DNA of 64,000 bases, taken from contig CAVNZM010000015.1 of NCBI GenBank assembly GCA_963693365.1, positions 4,092,001 to 4,156,000 on the forward strand. Direction: 5' to 3'. The notes under the pieces are model-generated. The model searched no databases. It worked only from the letters and a program-made list of their open reading frames with translations, and had not been told where the DNA came from. This DNA is from Amoebidium appalachense (taxonomy: Eukaryota > Ichthyosporea). The translations under genes and the position numbers were made by a program. Below, piece by piece: positions 27,047 to 41,266 of the stretch; the first letter of the stretch is position 1, and each line of letters begins with the position of its first letter.

Positions 27047-30000
27047 TCAAGTTTCCTCCTCCATAATATTCTGCTGTTCACCCTGCTCCCGCTCTGACCC
27101 CCCCGAGTGCCTTTTCTGCTTTGGCCACAACAGAACACTGTATAGTGCGGCGTCAAAAATCCCCCCCAAATTCACCGTAATCGCCTGCAAAAACGCAAGC
27201 GGCACATTCGTACATCCCAAAACCACCGAATGAAGGACATAAACGGAATAAGGAATCCACTGAACGAAAAAAACGAATCCAAAAAACAGGAAAAATACGG
27301 CCAGTCTCTGCATCGCCTCTTCCTTCTCCGGATCGGGATCAGCAACGTGGGAGGCAGGTAGTTGCTCGCTCTCTCTTCCTCTTTCCCTGCCGGAAAATGG
27401 AACCGCAAGAATAGACTCCCCCCACCACTTGAGAACCTGTAACACCACAAACTCAGCATCTTATCGGCCGACTTGGCATCCCTCACGCACGCACTGTGAC
27501 ACCAACCCCCCCCCCCCCCCCCCCCCCCCTCCCCCCCCCTCCCCCCCCCCTCCCCCTCCCCCCCTTCCCTCCCGCTGCCCCCCTGAAAGAAAGAAAAGCA
27601 GGTGACAAACAAAAGGAATGAACCTTTCGCCTCCCCTCCCCCCTCCCCCCCCCCTCCCCCCCCCCCTCCCCCCCCCCCCCCCCCCCCCTCCGTCCCCCCA
27701 AAAAATAAATAAATAAAATAAAAAGAAAAAAAAAAGGAAAAAAAAAGGAAACATAAAAACAAGATACCCCCCCCCCCCCCCCCCACACACACACACAAGC
27801 GCGCGCGCACACACACACACACACACTCTCTCTCTCTCTCTCTCTCTCTCTCACGCACTCATACACTCATTGGGTCCTATGCTCTCACACCCTTGGGGGA
27901 AAAAAAAAGGAAAGGAAAGAAAAAAAAAGAAAAGAAAAGAAAGAAAACTCAAAAGGATGATCCGGAAAGGAAGAACGACAACAAGGAGAGAAAGAGAGAA
28001 ATAGGCTCTGGGCCGTAAAGGATATAATACTACTGCGGAGAATCTGTCGTTGAAAAGCGGGAAGATCAGAACTCATACCTTCTGTCCCTGATTCAATACT
28101 GGGGTACCGCTTCCACCACCGCTCGGAAAAGGCTGGGGATTTGGACTACCCTCGACTTGCACCGACAAATCATTTTGCACATTTGCAGAATTTCCTTCCT
28201 CGATAGAACCCCCCTGTGCCCTATTTTCACGATTAGCCGTCGTCGGAACCGGGCGCCTTACAAACGATTGCGATCCCAAATTTCGATGTGTTGATGCACC
28301 CCCCCTTAAAACGTGGCTCGATTGCACGTGGTGAGTTCCCCCGGCTAAACTCATTAACGTGCTCCGGTTGGTTTGTGCTTGTTGGGATTTGTTTAAGGTT
28401 CGCATTCCCAATGATTTTACAATAAGCACCATTGCCCAAATATGGCAAAATGCGCCGAAAAGGAGCGTCCCCAAGGGAAGAACGACGCTGAGGAGAAGAA
28501 GGAGAAATTTGCTGTGTTGCAGGCCACACCTATCCCGTTTTATTCCAAACATTCCGAGCAAATGCATCGGGAGGGTGAAAGCAAACGGAATTGGCCCCAT
28601 CCATAAAAGGAAACCAAACATATATAGGCGATTGGTTGGCTTGTCTCCTTTAAGCGTACGAAGAAGAACAAAAGCGACCCAAGCCGTAGAAACGTGCTAC
28701 ACAGAACGAACGTCTTGTTGGAAGTAGAGTCCGCTGTGACTAGGGTCGTCGTGGCGCGCTTGGGCGCTGACCCGTTTTTTTACTGCTTTCAGTGTGTTAA
28801 CTCCATGACTGAACTCCATGACTGAACTCCATGACTGAACTCCATGACTGAACTCCATGTCTGAACTCCATGACTTAACTCCATGTCTGCACCTGGCAGA
28901 GCCGTGGCTTATATACCCGTGGGGCAGCAGTCTGGAATGTAATCCGGATGCCAGGCGCTAATCGGATTGGTTACTTTCATTTAGAGATCTCTGGGACCAG
29001 TGAACCAATCGTTTGCAGTCAAAACACAATTGGCAACATTCCTCAACTATGCAGATGTGCATGTGGTGATCGAGTGTCAGCGTGTGTCTGTGTACACGGA
29101 ACCAATTGTAAAGCTAACATACACATATAGTGGAGTGAGCGTAAGTCTGCACTCCAACACCCCTACCCAATTGGAGAAGTGTACACACCACTAGAGAAGA
29201 GAGAGTGAGTGTGGCTACTTGCAGGGTAGACCGGGGTGTGCATTCCACTGTGGTGCTTGCCCCGCCAATGAAGTGGAATACTTGACGTTGATGTCGCAGG
29301 CTGCTGCGGATGGAGTTTGTGGAAGCGAAAGTCTCTACTTCACGGAAATACGCTCGCGGGTGTAGGGTACAGCCTAGAAGTCGGGTTCTGGCTCCTCCGT
29401 TCAAGGCGTCGTAGGGGACGTGAAGTTAGAGGCCGCGGTGTCGTGTCTGGGCCCATAACCCTGTTGGAAGTAGAGTCCGCTGTGACTAGGGTCGTCGTGG
29501 CGCGCTTGGGCGCTGACCCGTTTTTTACTGCTTTCAGTGTGTTAACTCCATGACTGAACTCCATGACTGAACTCCATGACTGAACTCCATGACTGAACTC
29601 CATGACTGAACTCCATGACTGAACTCCATGACTGCACCTGGCAGAGACGTGGCTTATATACCCGTGGGGCAGCAGTCTGGAATGTAATCCGGATGCCAGG
29701 TGCTAATCGGATTGGTTACTTTCATTTAGAGATCTCTGGGACCAGTGAACCAATCGTTTGCAGTCAAAACACAATTGGCAACATTCCTCAACTATGCAGA
29801 TGTGCATGTGGTGATCGAGTGTCAGCGTGTGTCTGTGTACACGGAACCAATTGTAAAGCTAACATACACATATTGTGGAGTGAGCGTAAGTCTGCACTCC
29901 AACACCCCTACCCAATTGGAGAAGTGTACACACCACTAGAGAAGAGAGAGTGAGTGTGGCTGCTTGCAGGGTAGACCGGGGTGTGCATTCCACTGTGGTG

Positions 30001-30826
30001 CGTGCCCCGCCAATGAAGTGGAATACTTGACGTTGATGTCGCAGGCTGCTGCGGATGGAGTTTGTGGAAGCGAAAGTCTCTAATGAAGTTAGAGGCCGCG
30101 GTGTCGTGTCTGGGCCCATAACCCTGTTGGAAGTAGAGTCCGCTGTGACTAGGGTCGTCGTGGCGCGCTTGGGCGCTGACCCGTTTTTTTACTGCTTTCA
30201 GTGTGTTAACTCCATGACTGAACTCCATGACTGAACTCCATGACTGAACTCCATGACTGAACTCCATGTCTGAACTCCATGACTTAACTCCATGTCTGCA
30301 CCTGGCAGAGCCGTGGCTTATATACCCGTGGGGCAGCAGTCTGGAATGTAATCCGGATGCCAGGCGCTAATCGGATTGGTTACTTTCATTTAGAGATCTC
30401 TGGGACCAGTGAACCAATCGTTTGCAGTCAAAACACAATTGGCAACATTCCTCAACTATGCAGATGTGCATGTGGTGATCGAGTGTCAGCGTGTGTCTGT
30501 GTACACGGAACCAATTGTAAAGCTAACATACACATATAGTGGAGTGAGCGTAAGTCTGCACTCCAACACGTCTGCCATAAGAAGCCAACACCATTGCACT
30601 TGTTCTTTAATATCGCCGCGGGATGGTGATTGCTTAAAGGAAGGCTGGATACTAATGTTGCAATCGCGGTGAAAATATCGGATGCACATATGTATGCGGG
30701 GAAGTATTGAACAACGGACATAGAGCCGGGGAGCATGTAATGACGGACGGCGGTAGCGAAAAGGATGGCAAGACAGGAGGTGAGACTGGCTGTCGCTGTT
30801 GTGTACACCGCTATCTGCATGGGCAT
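27047..30826 (-). CDS. seven-transmembrane receptor A (cAMP-receptor-like GPCR)
   Basis: Three minus-strand exons: 30570-30826 (TM1, TM2, first outer loop with KCNGVGFLWQT), 28079-28696 (TM3, TM4 FGFLLWMGPIPFAF, TM5, long polar third inner loop) and 27047-27436 (end of loop, TM6 FVFFVQWIPYSVYVL, TM7 NLGGIFDAALYSVLL, short tail). The total is about 420 residues. The exon 2/3 junction (AAG|GTATGA, TTACAG) is in phase 0 and clean. The exon 1/2 junction is not: the only good donor (AC|GTGTTG) leaves phase 2, while exon 2 (after TGTGTAG) needs phase 0, and about five residues of TM3 are missing relative to receptor B. A micro-exon, another donor, or damage by the intronic satellite could explain this. 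Such receptors signal through heterotrimeric G proteins; the ligand is unknown. Confidence 0.72.
27508..27700. repeat. C-rich runs
   Basis: Interrupted poly-C tracts in receptor A intron 2, followed by A-rich, C-run, (CA)n and (CT)n tracts up to 27852. Confidence 0.9.
28716..30569 (+). repeat. 0.7-kb tandem satellite in receptor A intron 1
   Basis: Three head-to-tail units start at about 28717, 29463 and 30125. Spacing is 746 bp then 662 bp because unit 2 lacks an ~84-bp segment (29337-29420 in unit 1); unit 3 stops at 30569. Each unit opens with GTTGGAAGTAGAGTCCGC, holds a 13-bp minisatellite (AACTCCATGACTG, about 7 copies: 28798-28890, 29545-29634, 30208-30298) and then ~400 bp of almost identical unique sequence. 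The array ends exactly at the exon 1 donor on the minus strand. Confidence 0.92.
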
Positions 30827-31955
30827 ATAGTAAATTAATTAGTGACTTTTATAAAAATTAATCAAATTTAATCGTGTATGTTGCATAACATAAAAAAAGA
30901 GTGTGCATGTGTGTGTTTTTCCTCTTCATTCCTTTTTCGTTTTGTTTTTTTGTCCATGGTTGCAGCATGCATATGGGGCCTGTGGTTCGGTTTGTGTGTG
31001 TTTGTGGGTGGGTGAGGAGGGGGGGTGGAGAAAGGGACTCGGGGAGAGGCGGGAGGCGGGAGGGAGTGAGGGAGTGAAGGTAGGAGTCATAGGGGGGGGA
31101 GAGAGATCTGGATTGGCAAGTACCGGAGGAGAAGGGGGAGAGTGGAGGGGGGTAATGCACCCGGGGTGGGGGTGGGCGTGGATCACAAGTCTGTCTGAGA
31201 AGACAAAACTTTGGTATATGGCCAAATCGAAGAACAGTTGACAATGTACGCAAGACAAAACTTTTAAGTGCTCTTTAGTCACAGGTTGCCCAAAAAAAAA
31301 GAAAGAAAAAATGCCAACACCGAGCAGTGACTCGACTGTACATGCATCTCTAACACATCCCGTCATCAAATTTGCGCAAGTCCAATGAAACACGTGTCAC
31401 GTGGTGTCACACGTGACATGCCAGTGCCTATCATATTGAATTATAGTGTCAACCCCCTCCCCCCCCCCCCCCAAAAAAAAAAAAAATAAAAAAAATAAAA
31501 ATAAAAATTAACTTATGATAAATAAATAAACAAACAAATTAAAAAACAAACAGATAAATAAACGAGTAAATAATTTTTGAAATGAATAAATAGAAAAATA
31601 AAACCATATCCCTACCTTTTTTTTTTAGTTTTATATAGAACCATTTCAGTTTTTTGTTCTGGAGAGTTGAGTCCCAAATTTATTGAGTGCTTTATTCGTT
31701 TTTATTGTCATTCATGATATGATATTTTCAAAACTAAAGCTGGTTACATATGGCACTTTCTTCAACTTGGTTTGTTTTTTGCCATTGCATGTACATGAAC
31801 ATGAACATAAAGAGTGTCTTAACTAACTCTCAGAACAGGGGAAAAAAAATCGGGAACCTCCCGTACGTAATCACACATTTTTACACGTGCGGTGACGTCA
31901 GCATTTTCGGTCCTGTCAAGGACCCAACCACATCGGCTGAGTCAACTTGCTCCGA

Positions 31956-32225
31956 GCAGAATTATTCTGCAAAATGCAGAATTATTCCGTAAAAGCAGAA
32001 TTAATCAGCAAAAGCAGAATTTTTCTGCAAAGAGAATCAATCTGCTAAAAGCAGAATAATTCTGCAAATATTCTGCAAAAGCAGAATTATTCCGCTACTT
32101 CTGCTTTTTGCGGATTGGCAGAGTGATTCTGCTAAAAGCGGAGTGATTCTGCTTTTGCGGAATAATTCTGCTATGAGCAGAATTCCGCCTTTTGCAGGAT
32201 AATTCCGCTTTTGCAGAATAACTCT
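31956..32225. repeat. cluster of short palindromes around GCAGAATTATTCTGC
   Basis: More than a dozen variants of the 15-bp palindrome GCAGAATTATTCTGC or its half-sites (GCAGAAT, ATTCTGC, GCGGAAT) are spaced every 15-25 bp, with linkers such as AAAAGC and TTTTGC. They lie between receptors A and B, next to the GA/TA satellite. Confidence 0.85.
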
Positions 32226-32239
32226 GCATTATGCAAGTC

Positions 32240-33225
<986 letters not shown>

Positions 33226-33299
33226 TGGGGGGGGGGGGGGGGGGGGGGGGAGGGGAGGGGGGACTTACATGGTTTGATAGCACGTTGGTGTCCATCGTA

Positions 33300-34375
33300 G
33301 TTTGAGGCTTGTTGTGGTTCTAGTAGTCAATGATACGGTCGCTGCGGTGCAGCTCTCTATGTGTGTGCGTGTATCTGTGTGTGTGTGCGGGTGGGTGTTG
33401 GTGTGCACGCCTGTGTCTCTTCTTTTGGTAGTGGTGTGTACGTGTGTGTGCATGCTGGGGGAGAAGGAGGGGGGGGGAGGGGGGCTAGGCTATGAGCAAT
33501 AAGATATCGATTATCCCGCGATTATCATTGATGGGGTGTCAATATTTGTACTTACGGCACATTGAATATTAGATCGATATGATCGGGCTAGATTGGTGTC
33601 GGACGCAATATTGCTGGCAGGCGATCTTCCCCAGTGGAAAATTTTTGATAAAAACCGTCACGGGAATTTATTACAAGTTGTGGCGGTCTCTTAATAATCG
33701 GTATTATAACAGTTGCTTTTGATATCAACTAATAAACACAAGAAGTTTTCCTAGGTTCAAGCTAGGAGTTAAGGCTGCATATTAATGTGTATAGCATCGA
33801 GTTTCTTTCTTCCCCGAGATGCACATAAGATTAGATAAGCAGCAACACCCATGCCGTGCCATTTAATGCCATGTCGCGTCTGAAATGATATACACATGCA
33901 CCTACACAGCAATACCGCTGAACAATCGGTGAGCAGACGATATTCCTTGATTTTTCCCACTGTACAACACCCCTAATAATGTTAACGATAATATTTGCAT
34001 AGTCAGAATTAGTACAACCTGTTTTGCCTTTTGATAACGACAAGCATATTACTCAGCGTAGAAATGTTATTATGCTATATTCCTACTTTTTTGTTGTTTT
34101 ATAAAACTTTTTTTTTGGCGCGCAAAACCTTCCCGCCCAAATTTCCATATTTGGCTAATCGTGCGATCGATCGCGCAAAAATCATTGGTCCATACGTAAT
34201 TTTTCGATTTGCGATATTCCTACTTTTTTTGTTGTTTTATAAAAACTTTCATGATTAAGACATGCATACATTGGCATATCGGTAGTTAAGCAAAATCAAA
34301 TCATCTCAACCACCAAAGCTTATTACGATACTCCATAAACCCTAAAATTTCATAATTACATTACTTTATCACATG
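33300..34375. other. intergenic, no gene; copy of a dispersed AT-rich motif
   Basis: Between the two receptor genes. 34108-34165 carries TTTTTGGCGCGCAAAACC followed by CCAAATTTCCATATTTGGC, which recurs at 37345-37390 (inverted) and, diverged, at 39240-39300. Confidence 0.5.
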
Positions 34376-35472
34376 CTATTCACCCCCACGTACCCTCGCA
34401 AGAAAAACATTATACAACACCGCATTGAACACCCCCGACAAATTTGCAAGGAGCACCGTGCATAGTGTTAGAGCCAGGGGAGACTGGGCCCCATATGACG
34501 TCACAATGGTGTGTGCAGCCCAAGGGGTCCACTCCAACACGAAAATTAGTACAAATCCGTTCATAAATGTCGCCAGCCGACGAATTCTACTGATGCTCGA
34601 ATCTCTGGATTCCGCAAAAACACCGCAATCGCGATCGGATACTTGAACTGTGATCCGTATCCGAATGGCTTCTGGTTGGTTGATCTCTCCGATCTCCGCT
34701 GGATCGGTGGCGGTTTTTGGGTTAGACGATGCGAGGGTTAATTCTGGTTTTGAAGTGGGCCCCAGTTGTCGTTTTGATGTGTCGGAAGTAGAAGCAGTAA
34801 CGTCACGGTTGAGTGTTTCGGCGGATCTGGGCTGCATTGTGTGGAATGCGGAAATGAGCAAATGGAGGTCAGTGATTGGCTTGTCTTGGGGCCAGTGGTA
34901 TTTTACAGTTGGCTGAATTGCCATATCATGCTTTCCGTATGTGTTCATTGACGAACCACTCACAGTCACCGGTTCTGTGGCATTGTGTGTGTGTGCGTGC
35001 GTGCGCGTGCGCGTGTGCGTGCCTGCGTGCATGTGTGTGTGCGCACGCGAGCACTCGCGCGATATCCGTATTCCGTGGCTGTTTGTATGCGCCTTTCTCC
35101 GAAGTCCCCCCCCCCCCCCCCCCCCCCCCTACCCCCGGCTGCTCGTTGTGTCTTTATTGATTACTTCCATGCTTCCATTCTTGCACGGCCATCCAAATGC
35201 CGTGTGCCATCTAGACCATGACTTTCATCCTTGGTGTCTTTTTTTTTTTTTTTCCCTCTTCCCTTTTTTTTTAATTTTTGTGTCTCGTTTTGCAGTGTCA
35301 GGGACGTTGTGGTGTGTGCCACGGTGTGTGCACGCGCACGGGCGCGCCTGTGGGCCAAAGGGGTGTGTGTGTTGTCTGTGTTTGTGTCGGTGTGGGTATG
35401 TGCGTATGTGTGTATGTGTGTACAGGTATGCGCACGTGCGTGTGTACATGTGTGTGTGTGTGTGTGTGTGTG

Positions 35473-35511
<39 letters not shown>

Positions 35512-36292
35512 ACGTGCAGGTGCAGGTGTGTGTGGTGGTTTACCAGACATGGCCCGGGGGGTTGGGGGGGGGGGGGGGGGGGGGGGGGAGGAGTTTAACC
35601 TGAGGCTTATGATGTCCAACGCTTATGTATCGGTCCAAACTTGCAGTAATCCCCACGCTGGAGCAACGTGATTGGCCAAGATTTAACGAAGTGTTTTGAT
35701 TGGGAGGAGGACTTACATGAGGTTTGTTGCATAGATTATGGGTGCAGAGATCTGCATGTTGGCTTTCTTTCTTAGATTGGCAGGGGGAATCAGGTGATGT
35801 CTCAGAAACCTGGTTGTTTTTTTCGTGAACTTCGTGCAGAATCGACGTGTTTGTAAAAGCACAAACGGATGAGCTTGTACCGGGGTTTCGAAACAAAATT
35901 CCGGTAATTTTGCCTATGGAGATCGGTGTCGCCATGTTTACAGTCACAGAGCTCACTTCTTCTCCAGGTCCGGGAATTTGCTGGTTTATTGTATCGGAGT
36001 GTGTTCCGATGGGTCGTGATGTTGAAAAAAACGAATGATTTGCGCGAAAAGCGGCCGAACGGCGCAAACGTATTGTTGAGAGGGTGTAGCATGTGGCGCT
36101 AACAGCCAATGAAATGACGAGAAATCCCATGTTGTAGAGCACGCTCATCCACCCGGGCATGGTGTCGCCTATGCTGCACCACAGGGCCGCACTGTGTGCA
36201 TAGTGTGTCAAAGACCAGAGTCATGCGCAAGTTGCCAAGGGGGGGAGGGGGGGGGGGAGGGGGGGGGGGGGGGGGGGGGGGGGGAGGGAGCG

Positions 36293-36340
<48 letters not shown>

Positions 36341-37009
36341 GGGGGAGGGGGAAAGGGGGGGGGGGAGGGAGGGAAGGGTTGGTGGGATGTGTGGGAGGTG
36401 GGGGATGATGTATGCGTTAGTGGGTTGGAATATATTGAGGAAACACCAAAAGGAGAAACTACAGCTGTCACGGAGGACAAAGGAGGGGGGGGGGGGGGGG
36501 GGGGGGGGGGGCAGGCCGGGTGATTGCCTTGCATGTAATTGGATGGCTCACCTTCCATATCCGGCCGGGATGAACAGCGGTATGCACGATATAACCAATG
36601 GAATTCCAAGACTTGCACCCAGCATCCACCCGAGTGTGTGCCACGTTCTTTCAGCCCCGCTATCGTTGATAACAGGGTGTCGCGGGCGTGGCCGACAAAT
36701 TACTCGCCATATATATGCGCTGATTAAGGCAGGTGCAACACAAACGCACAAAAGCGCCCAAATAAGGAAAAATCCCGATATGGCGCACACCCATTGGCGG
36801 CCTCCTACGTACGGGTCGGCGAGGGTACTTGCTATATTTAGAAGGCAGGCGAGTGACCAGAATGCGTCTGTTAGGCTGATTAAGGCGGGAAAGTATTGCA
36901 TGGTGCTTAATTTTCTGCCGAACCTTCGAGAAAGAATGTATGTGGTGATGATGATCCACAGTGAACCGCAGAGGCTCAGTGTGACGCTGACCAGAGACAC
37001 ATACTGCAA
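34376..37009 (-). CDS. seven-transmembrane receptor B (cAMP-receptor-like GPCR)
   Basis: Three minus-strand exons join in frame to 489 codons plus stop: 36552-37009, 35717-36191 and 34376-34912. The first (phase 2) holds TM1-TM4, with a Cys at the top of TM3 (WVCAISGFF). The second starts in outer loop 2, giving the junction GYGSAALWC, which resembles the YG..G.WCW block of slime-mould cAMP-type receptors, then TM5 and a long polar third inner loop (~180 residues). The third has TM6 ([17 protein letters not shown]) and TM7 ([20 protein letters not shown]). The exon 3 acceptor (TTCAG at 34913) is my choice among several in the same phase. Same strand as receptor A, 3.5 kb upstream: a tandem paralogue pair with different intron positions. 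Ligand unknown. Confidence 0.84.
35436..35595. repeat. (GT)n and G-run in receptor B intron 2
   Basis: Interrupted (GT)n at 35436-35510, then a poly-G run at 35562-35588. Confidence 0.9.
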
Positions 37010-37457
37010 GGGAGCATGCGTGTTGAGTCAATTTTATTTTTATTATTTACCTATTTTTAGTTTTTGTTATTTATTAAGTGATTATTTTGGGGGGGGGAGG
37101 GAATGATTCAGGAAGGGTGGATTTTCCAGAATGAATGTGTACTCCCCCCCCCCCCCCCCCCCCCCACACACACACTCACACAAACGCTGAGGGCTGTCAC
37201 ATGTTTCTAACCCCCTTTTTAAAACCTCCCCCCTCCCCCCCCCCCCCCCCCCCAAAAAAAAAAACACACACAGGAAGCATTTCTTCCAGCAATTGAGGCG
37301 CGCGCACACACAAGCACAAACATAGTCTGCTAAAATTTGGCAACATTTAGCCATATATGGAAATTTGGGCGGAAATTTTTGGCGCGCATAAAAAAGGGCT
37401 TTTTTTTTAAACACACTAATTATGAGAGTATGCACAGTCACACACACACACACACTG

Positions 37458-37495
<38 letters not shown>

Positions 37496-39419
37496 AAGCA
37501 TGCACACACAAACAAACAAACACCGTGCGCACACACAGACACACACGGGCACCGTACACACACACACATATACACGCCGTGACTCAACACACATGTGTAC
37601 GCATGCACGCATACACACATGCACGCACGCACGCACTCGCCCAGAGGTCACACACACGCACACACACGCACACCTACACACACACGTACATGCACACGCA
37701 CACACTGACACGCACACACAAACACGCACGCACACACAGTCACATACACACGTGTGTACGTACCGTAACACCCACACCCACTCGCTCACATATGCCCAAC
37801 TGGTCGCTTTACAAATCAGGCTGGCAGCATTTAGCCTGGGGCGTAACACAGTGCCTCTTATATGTGCATGGGAGGACTAAAAACGTAATAAGGTGCATGA
37901 TTTTCATGCTGTTACAATTCTGAAAGGTTTGGCTACCCTACTGATACATATCGACATACCTTGATGGTGTAGAAATACTGTTTTGAAGCACCTCCATAGA
38001 GAGCCATTGTTTTCTTTCATCAGGCCCGAACGAGGCCAACTTTCCAACAAATCACTCTGAGAAAAAAAAAAACTGAAAAAAAAACAGCAACGTTAACGAT
38101 TTTCATGCGTCGCAACTCGCCGAGGCTTCAGCTTGGCTTGTGACGTACGTCGACTATAAATAGGAGAGTCATCACTGGCCCAATCAGGCGGGCGGCAAGT
38201 TGTGCAAGATTTGTGCATTCCATATTTATAAAAAGCACGTACGCGTCACACACGTGGCACATGGTCCAAAATCATTACTTCTGACCCAAAAAATCGAAAA
38301 ACTCAGCCTCTGTACAGCTAGTGCAAGGAAATTACGCAAGAATCTTCCGTGTTTCTGCCTGAAATCTTTCCAGTAATATAAACTGGACCAACAAATAAGG
38401 TGCACGTGGGTGCGTGTACATGTGAGCACAATCATTGTACGTGCGCCGCCACAGCCGTCGGAATCGCCAGTGATCGATGATAGTGGACATTCTTTTAACC
38501 AGATTCCGACCAATAGGACAACACCCCTGAAGGGCCCGGGTACCATATCAGGAGCGGGCAATTTTTGAATTCTCCCTCCCCGGCCCCGCCGGGGAAAATT
38601 TGAGGTTTTTGGACCTCAAAGAAGTCAAATCCTGCAAAATCCACTACCGGGAGGCCAAAAAGGGTGATTTTACAAAAAAGGAGGGACATACATGAAAAAG
38701 AGAAAATGGGCGAGTTCAGTGGGCTGCCGATAAGTATATTTCGTGCTGGGCCGGTATACATGCTGCCGTGGTTGTTGCTGTAGACGGCAGTATGGCATCG
38801 CATGTGTCACGTGACCTGCACGTGAATGCGACCATGTGCAGGCACTGAGTCTAGGGGGATTTGTATGTGTGTTTTGGAGCACCGACAAGGCAGAGCCAGG
38901 GTGAGGGATGTGTAAACATGGAGTTTAGGGAGATCGTGCTGCTATTGTAACATGTGCACAAAACAGCCACGTGCACCGGCACACTCCGGTGTACAGAACA
39001 ATAATATGCACATGCGTCACTGTAATATCATGTATGCGCATGCCGCACAAGGTTTAGGAGACCACCACAGTATATACTATTTTCTTTTGGTTGATATCCA
39101 TGTAGGAATGGTGTGTTGCAGTTGTCATGATCAGCCTGAGGCAGGCACGTGCACTCACTGAATCACTAGAACTCATGAATAAAAAATACATTCGCTAAAA
39201 ACGGCAAGGTAAATTTGGGGCCAAGCTATTATTTCCCCCTTTTAAACGTTTTTTTAGCTCCAAGAACTTCGACGCCAAAATTTCTATATTTGGCCATCGT
39301 ATATGATAATGAACACGTGTACTTAAATTAAAGTAGTTATATAAATATGAGCGGCCCGTTACAAATACAGTGACGAAAAACAGTGACCCACGAGCAGTTT
39401 TTCTTTCTATCCCCCCCCC

Positions 39420-39467
<48 letters not shown>

Positions 39468-40753
39468 AGACACACACACCACCACCACGGTGACCACCAC
39501 CACCACCACCACCACCACTCACCCCTTAAAAAAACCACACACATACGTGCACGTGTACACACACACACAGAACACCACCACCACCTCCACTGGACCCCAT
39601 TTCCTCGTTGTTTTCTTAAGCCTTCAGACCAGTCCTGCACACTGGAGTTAAACAATTGAATTCACCTAGGCTGACATGCATCCACCCCCGCCTTCCACTT
39701 CCCTCCCCCCCACCCCCACCCCCCACCCCCCCCACCCCCACCCCCTCCCCCTCGATGAAGAAGGGCCCCCGTAAGCCTTGGGGGGGGGGGGGGGGGGGGG
39801 GGAGAGGGGGGGAAGGGGGGAGCTCTTGAGCCTCCGGGTAGGGAAGTGGGGTCCGGGGATCCGGAGGGAGGGAGGGGGGGGGGGGGGGGGGGGAAGGGGC
39901 ATATAATATTGGGCCTAGATATCATAGTATGGGGCCCCGGGGGAGGGAGAGGTGGGGGGGGAGGGGGGAGGATCCACGGGAAAGACCTTTAGGTGCATGT
40001 TCTTATTTATACCCCCTTCGAATCATCCCCCCTCTCCCCCCTCCCCCCCTGAGTGCAGGCCGTGACGTAGCTACGATAACCCTGCAGAAGGCAACAAAAA
40101 TGTATTAATTACTAGCACTATACATGTGTTCATAGTGCAGCTTGCACCACGTATGATCTCAGCAACTTTAAAGTAGTCACAAAGTTTAGTTATTTTCATT
40201 ATTTTCATTGCTCTGAACTCTATTACTCTGAAATGATCACCGTGCATGTGCCGCAAGATAACAACCCTATATGTGTGCAGCTGCTGCCTGCAGGTTAGAC
40301 TCGCTGAAAAGACAATTGTCAGTGTGCATCCGACGCTTGCAGCTGCAGCTAGCCTCTGCAACATTAATACTTGCCAAGTGAATGCTCTTACACTTGATCA
40401 TCATTCACTCAAAAAACCGAGGACCGACAGATTAAATATTAATGTCGATCCGAATGATCAGCAAGTGTCTATGCGTACTACTATATATACACACACGTAA
40501 AATGCGAAGCTATCAGTTACAAGGCACACCTGCTGCACTGGCACACATACACATACACACCGGCAGATCGATGCTGTCAAAATTTACTTTCATGTACTTC
40601 GTAGGTCCGACACAGGTGCACATGAACACGTACATATGTACAAGCCGCGCACACACCACACCACACATACACACACACACACACACACTCACACACACAC
40701 ACGCACACACGCACACACGCACACACGCACACACACACACACACGCACGCGCG

Positions 40754-40827
<74 letters not shown>

Positions 40828-41266
40828 GACACACACACACACACACACATCACTGGGTGCGCTCGCTGGGGATTAGTTTTTTGGCACGCTGTTGACTTTA
40901 TCGTGTGTTTATTATTTGCTATTTATTGGCCAGCGGCCAACATTTAAAAATATACTATATACCTAAAAATAGATACTGACTACGGCCAGCAGACATTATA
41001 CACCTTCCAGGACACATTAACACCAATAGTCTAACACACCATACTCTCGATCACAAAGAATTCCTAACAAACAGAGAAAAGTGCAAAGGCTCTGTACTAT
41101 TACTCAGATTCTAAATTTTAATTCTTTACAGTAAACTTCGGAATGAAAGCTAGCCCCCCCCCCCCCCCCCCCCCCCCCTCCCCCTAACATGACTGTACGA
41201 AGAACAGGTATAACTTGAAGCACTACAACACATATGAGATCCGTTACATTGGTGTACATTCCAATA
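37010..41266. other. 4.2-kb intergenic stretch without a recognised gene
   Basis: Contains (CA)n/(CGCA)n-rich sequence (37438-37760), a C-run/(CA)n/(CAC)n tract (39411-39520), C- and G-runs (39690-39970), and (CA)n with (CG)n at 40660-40850. I found no splice-consistent coding exons or RNA genes. It ends just past the stop codon of the next minus-strand gene. Confidence 0.5.

Noticed and set aside
28948-30539. A 60-codon ORF repeated in each unit of the 0.7-kb satellite
   Set aside because: It is conserved only because the units are near-identical at the DNA level; it has no motif and the start contexts vary.
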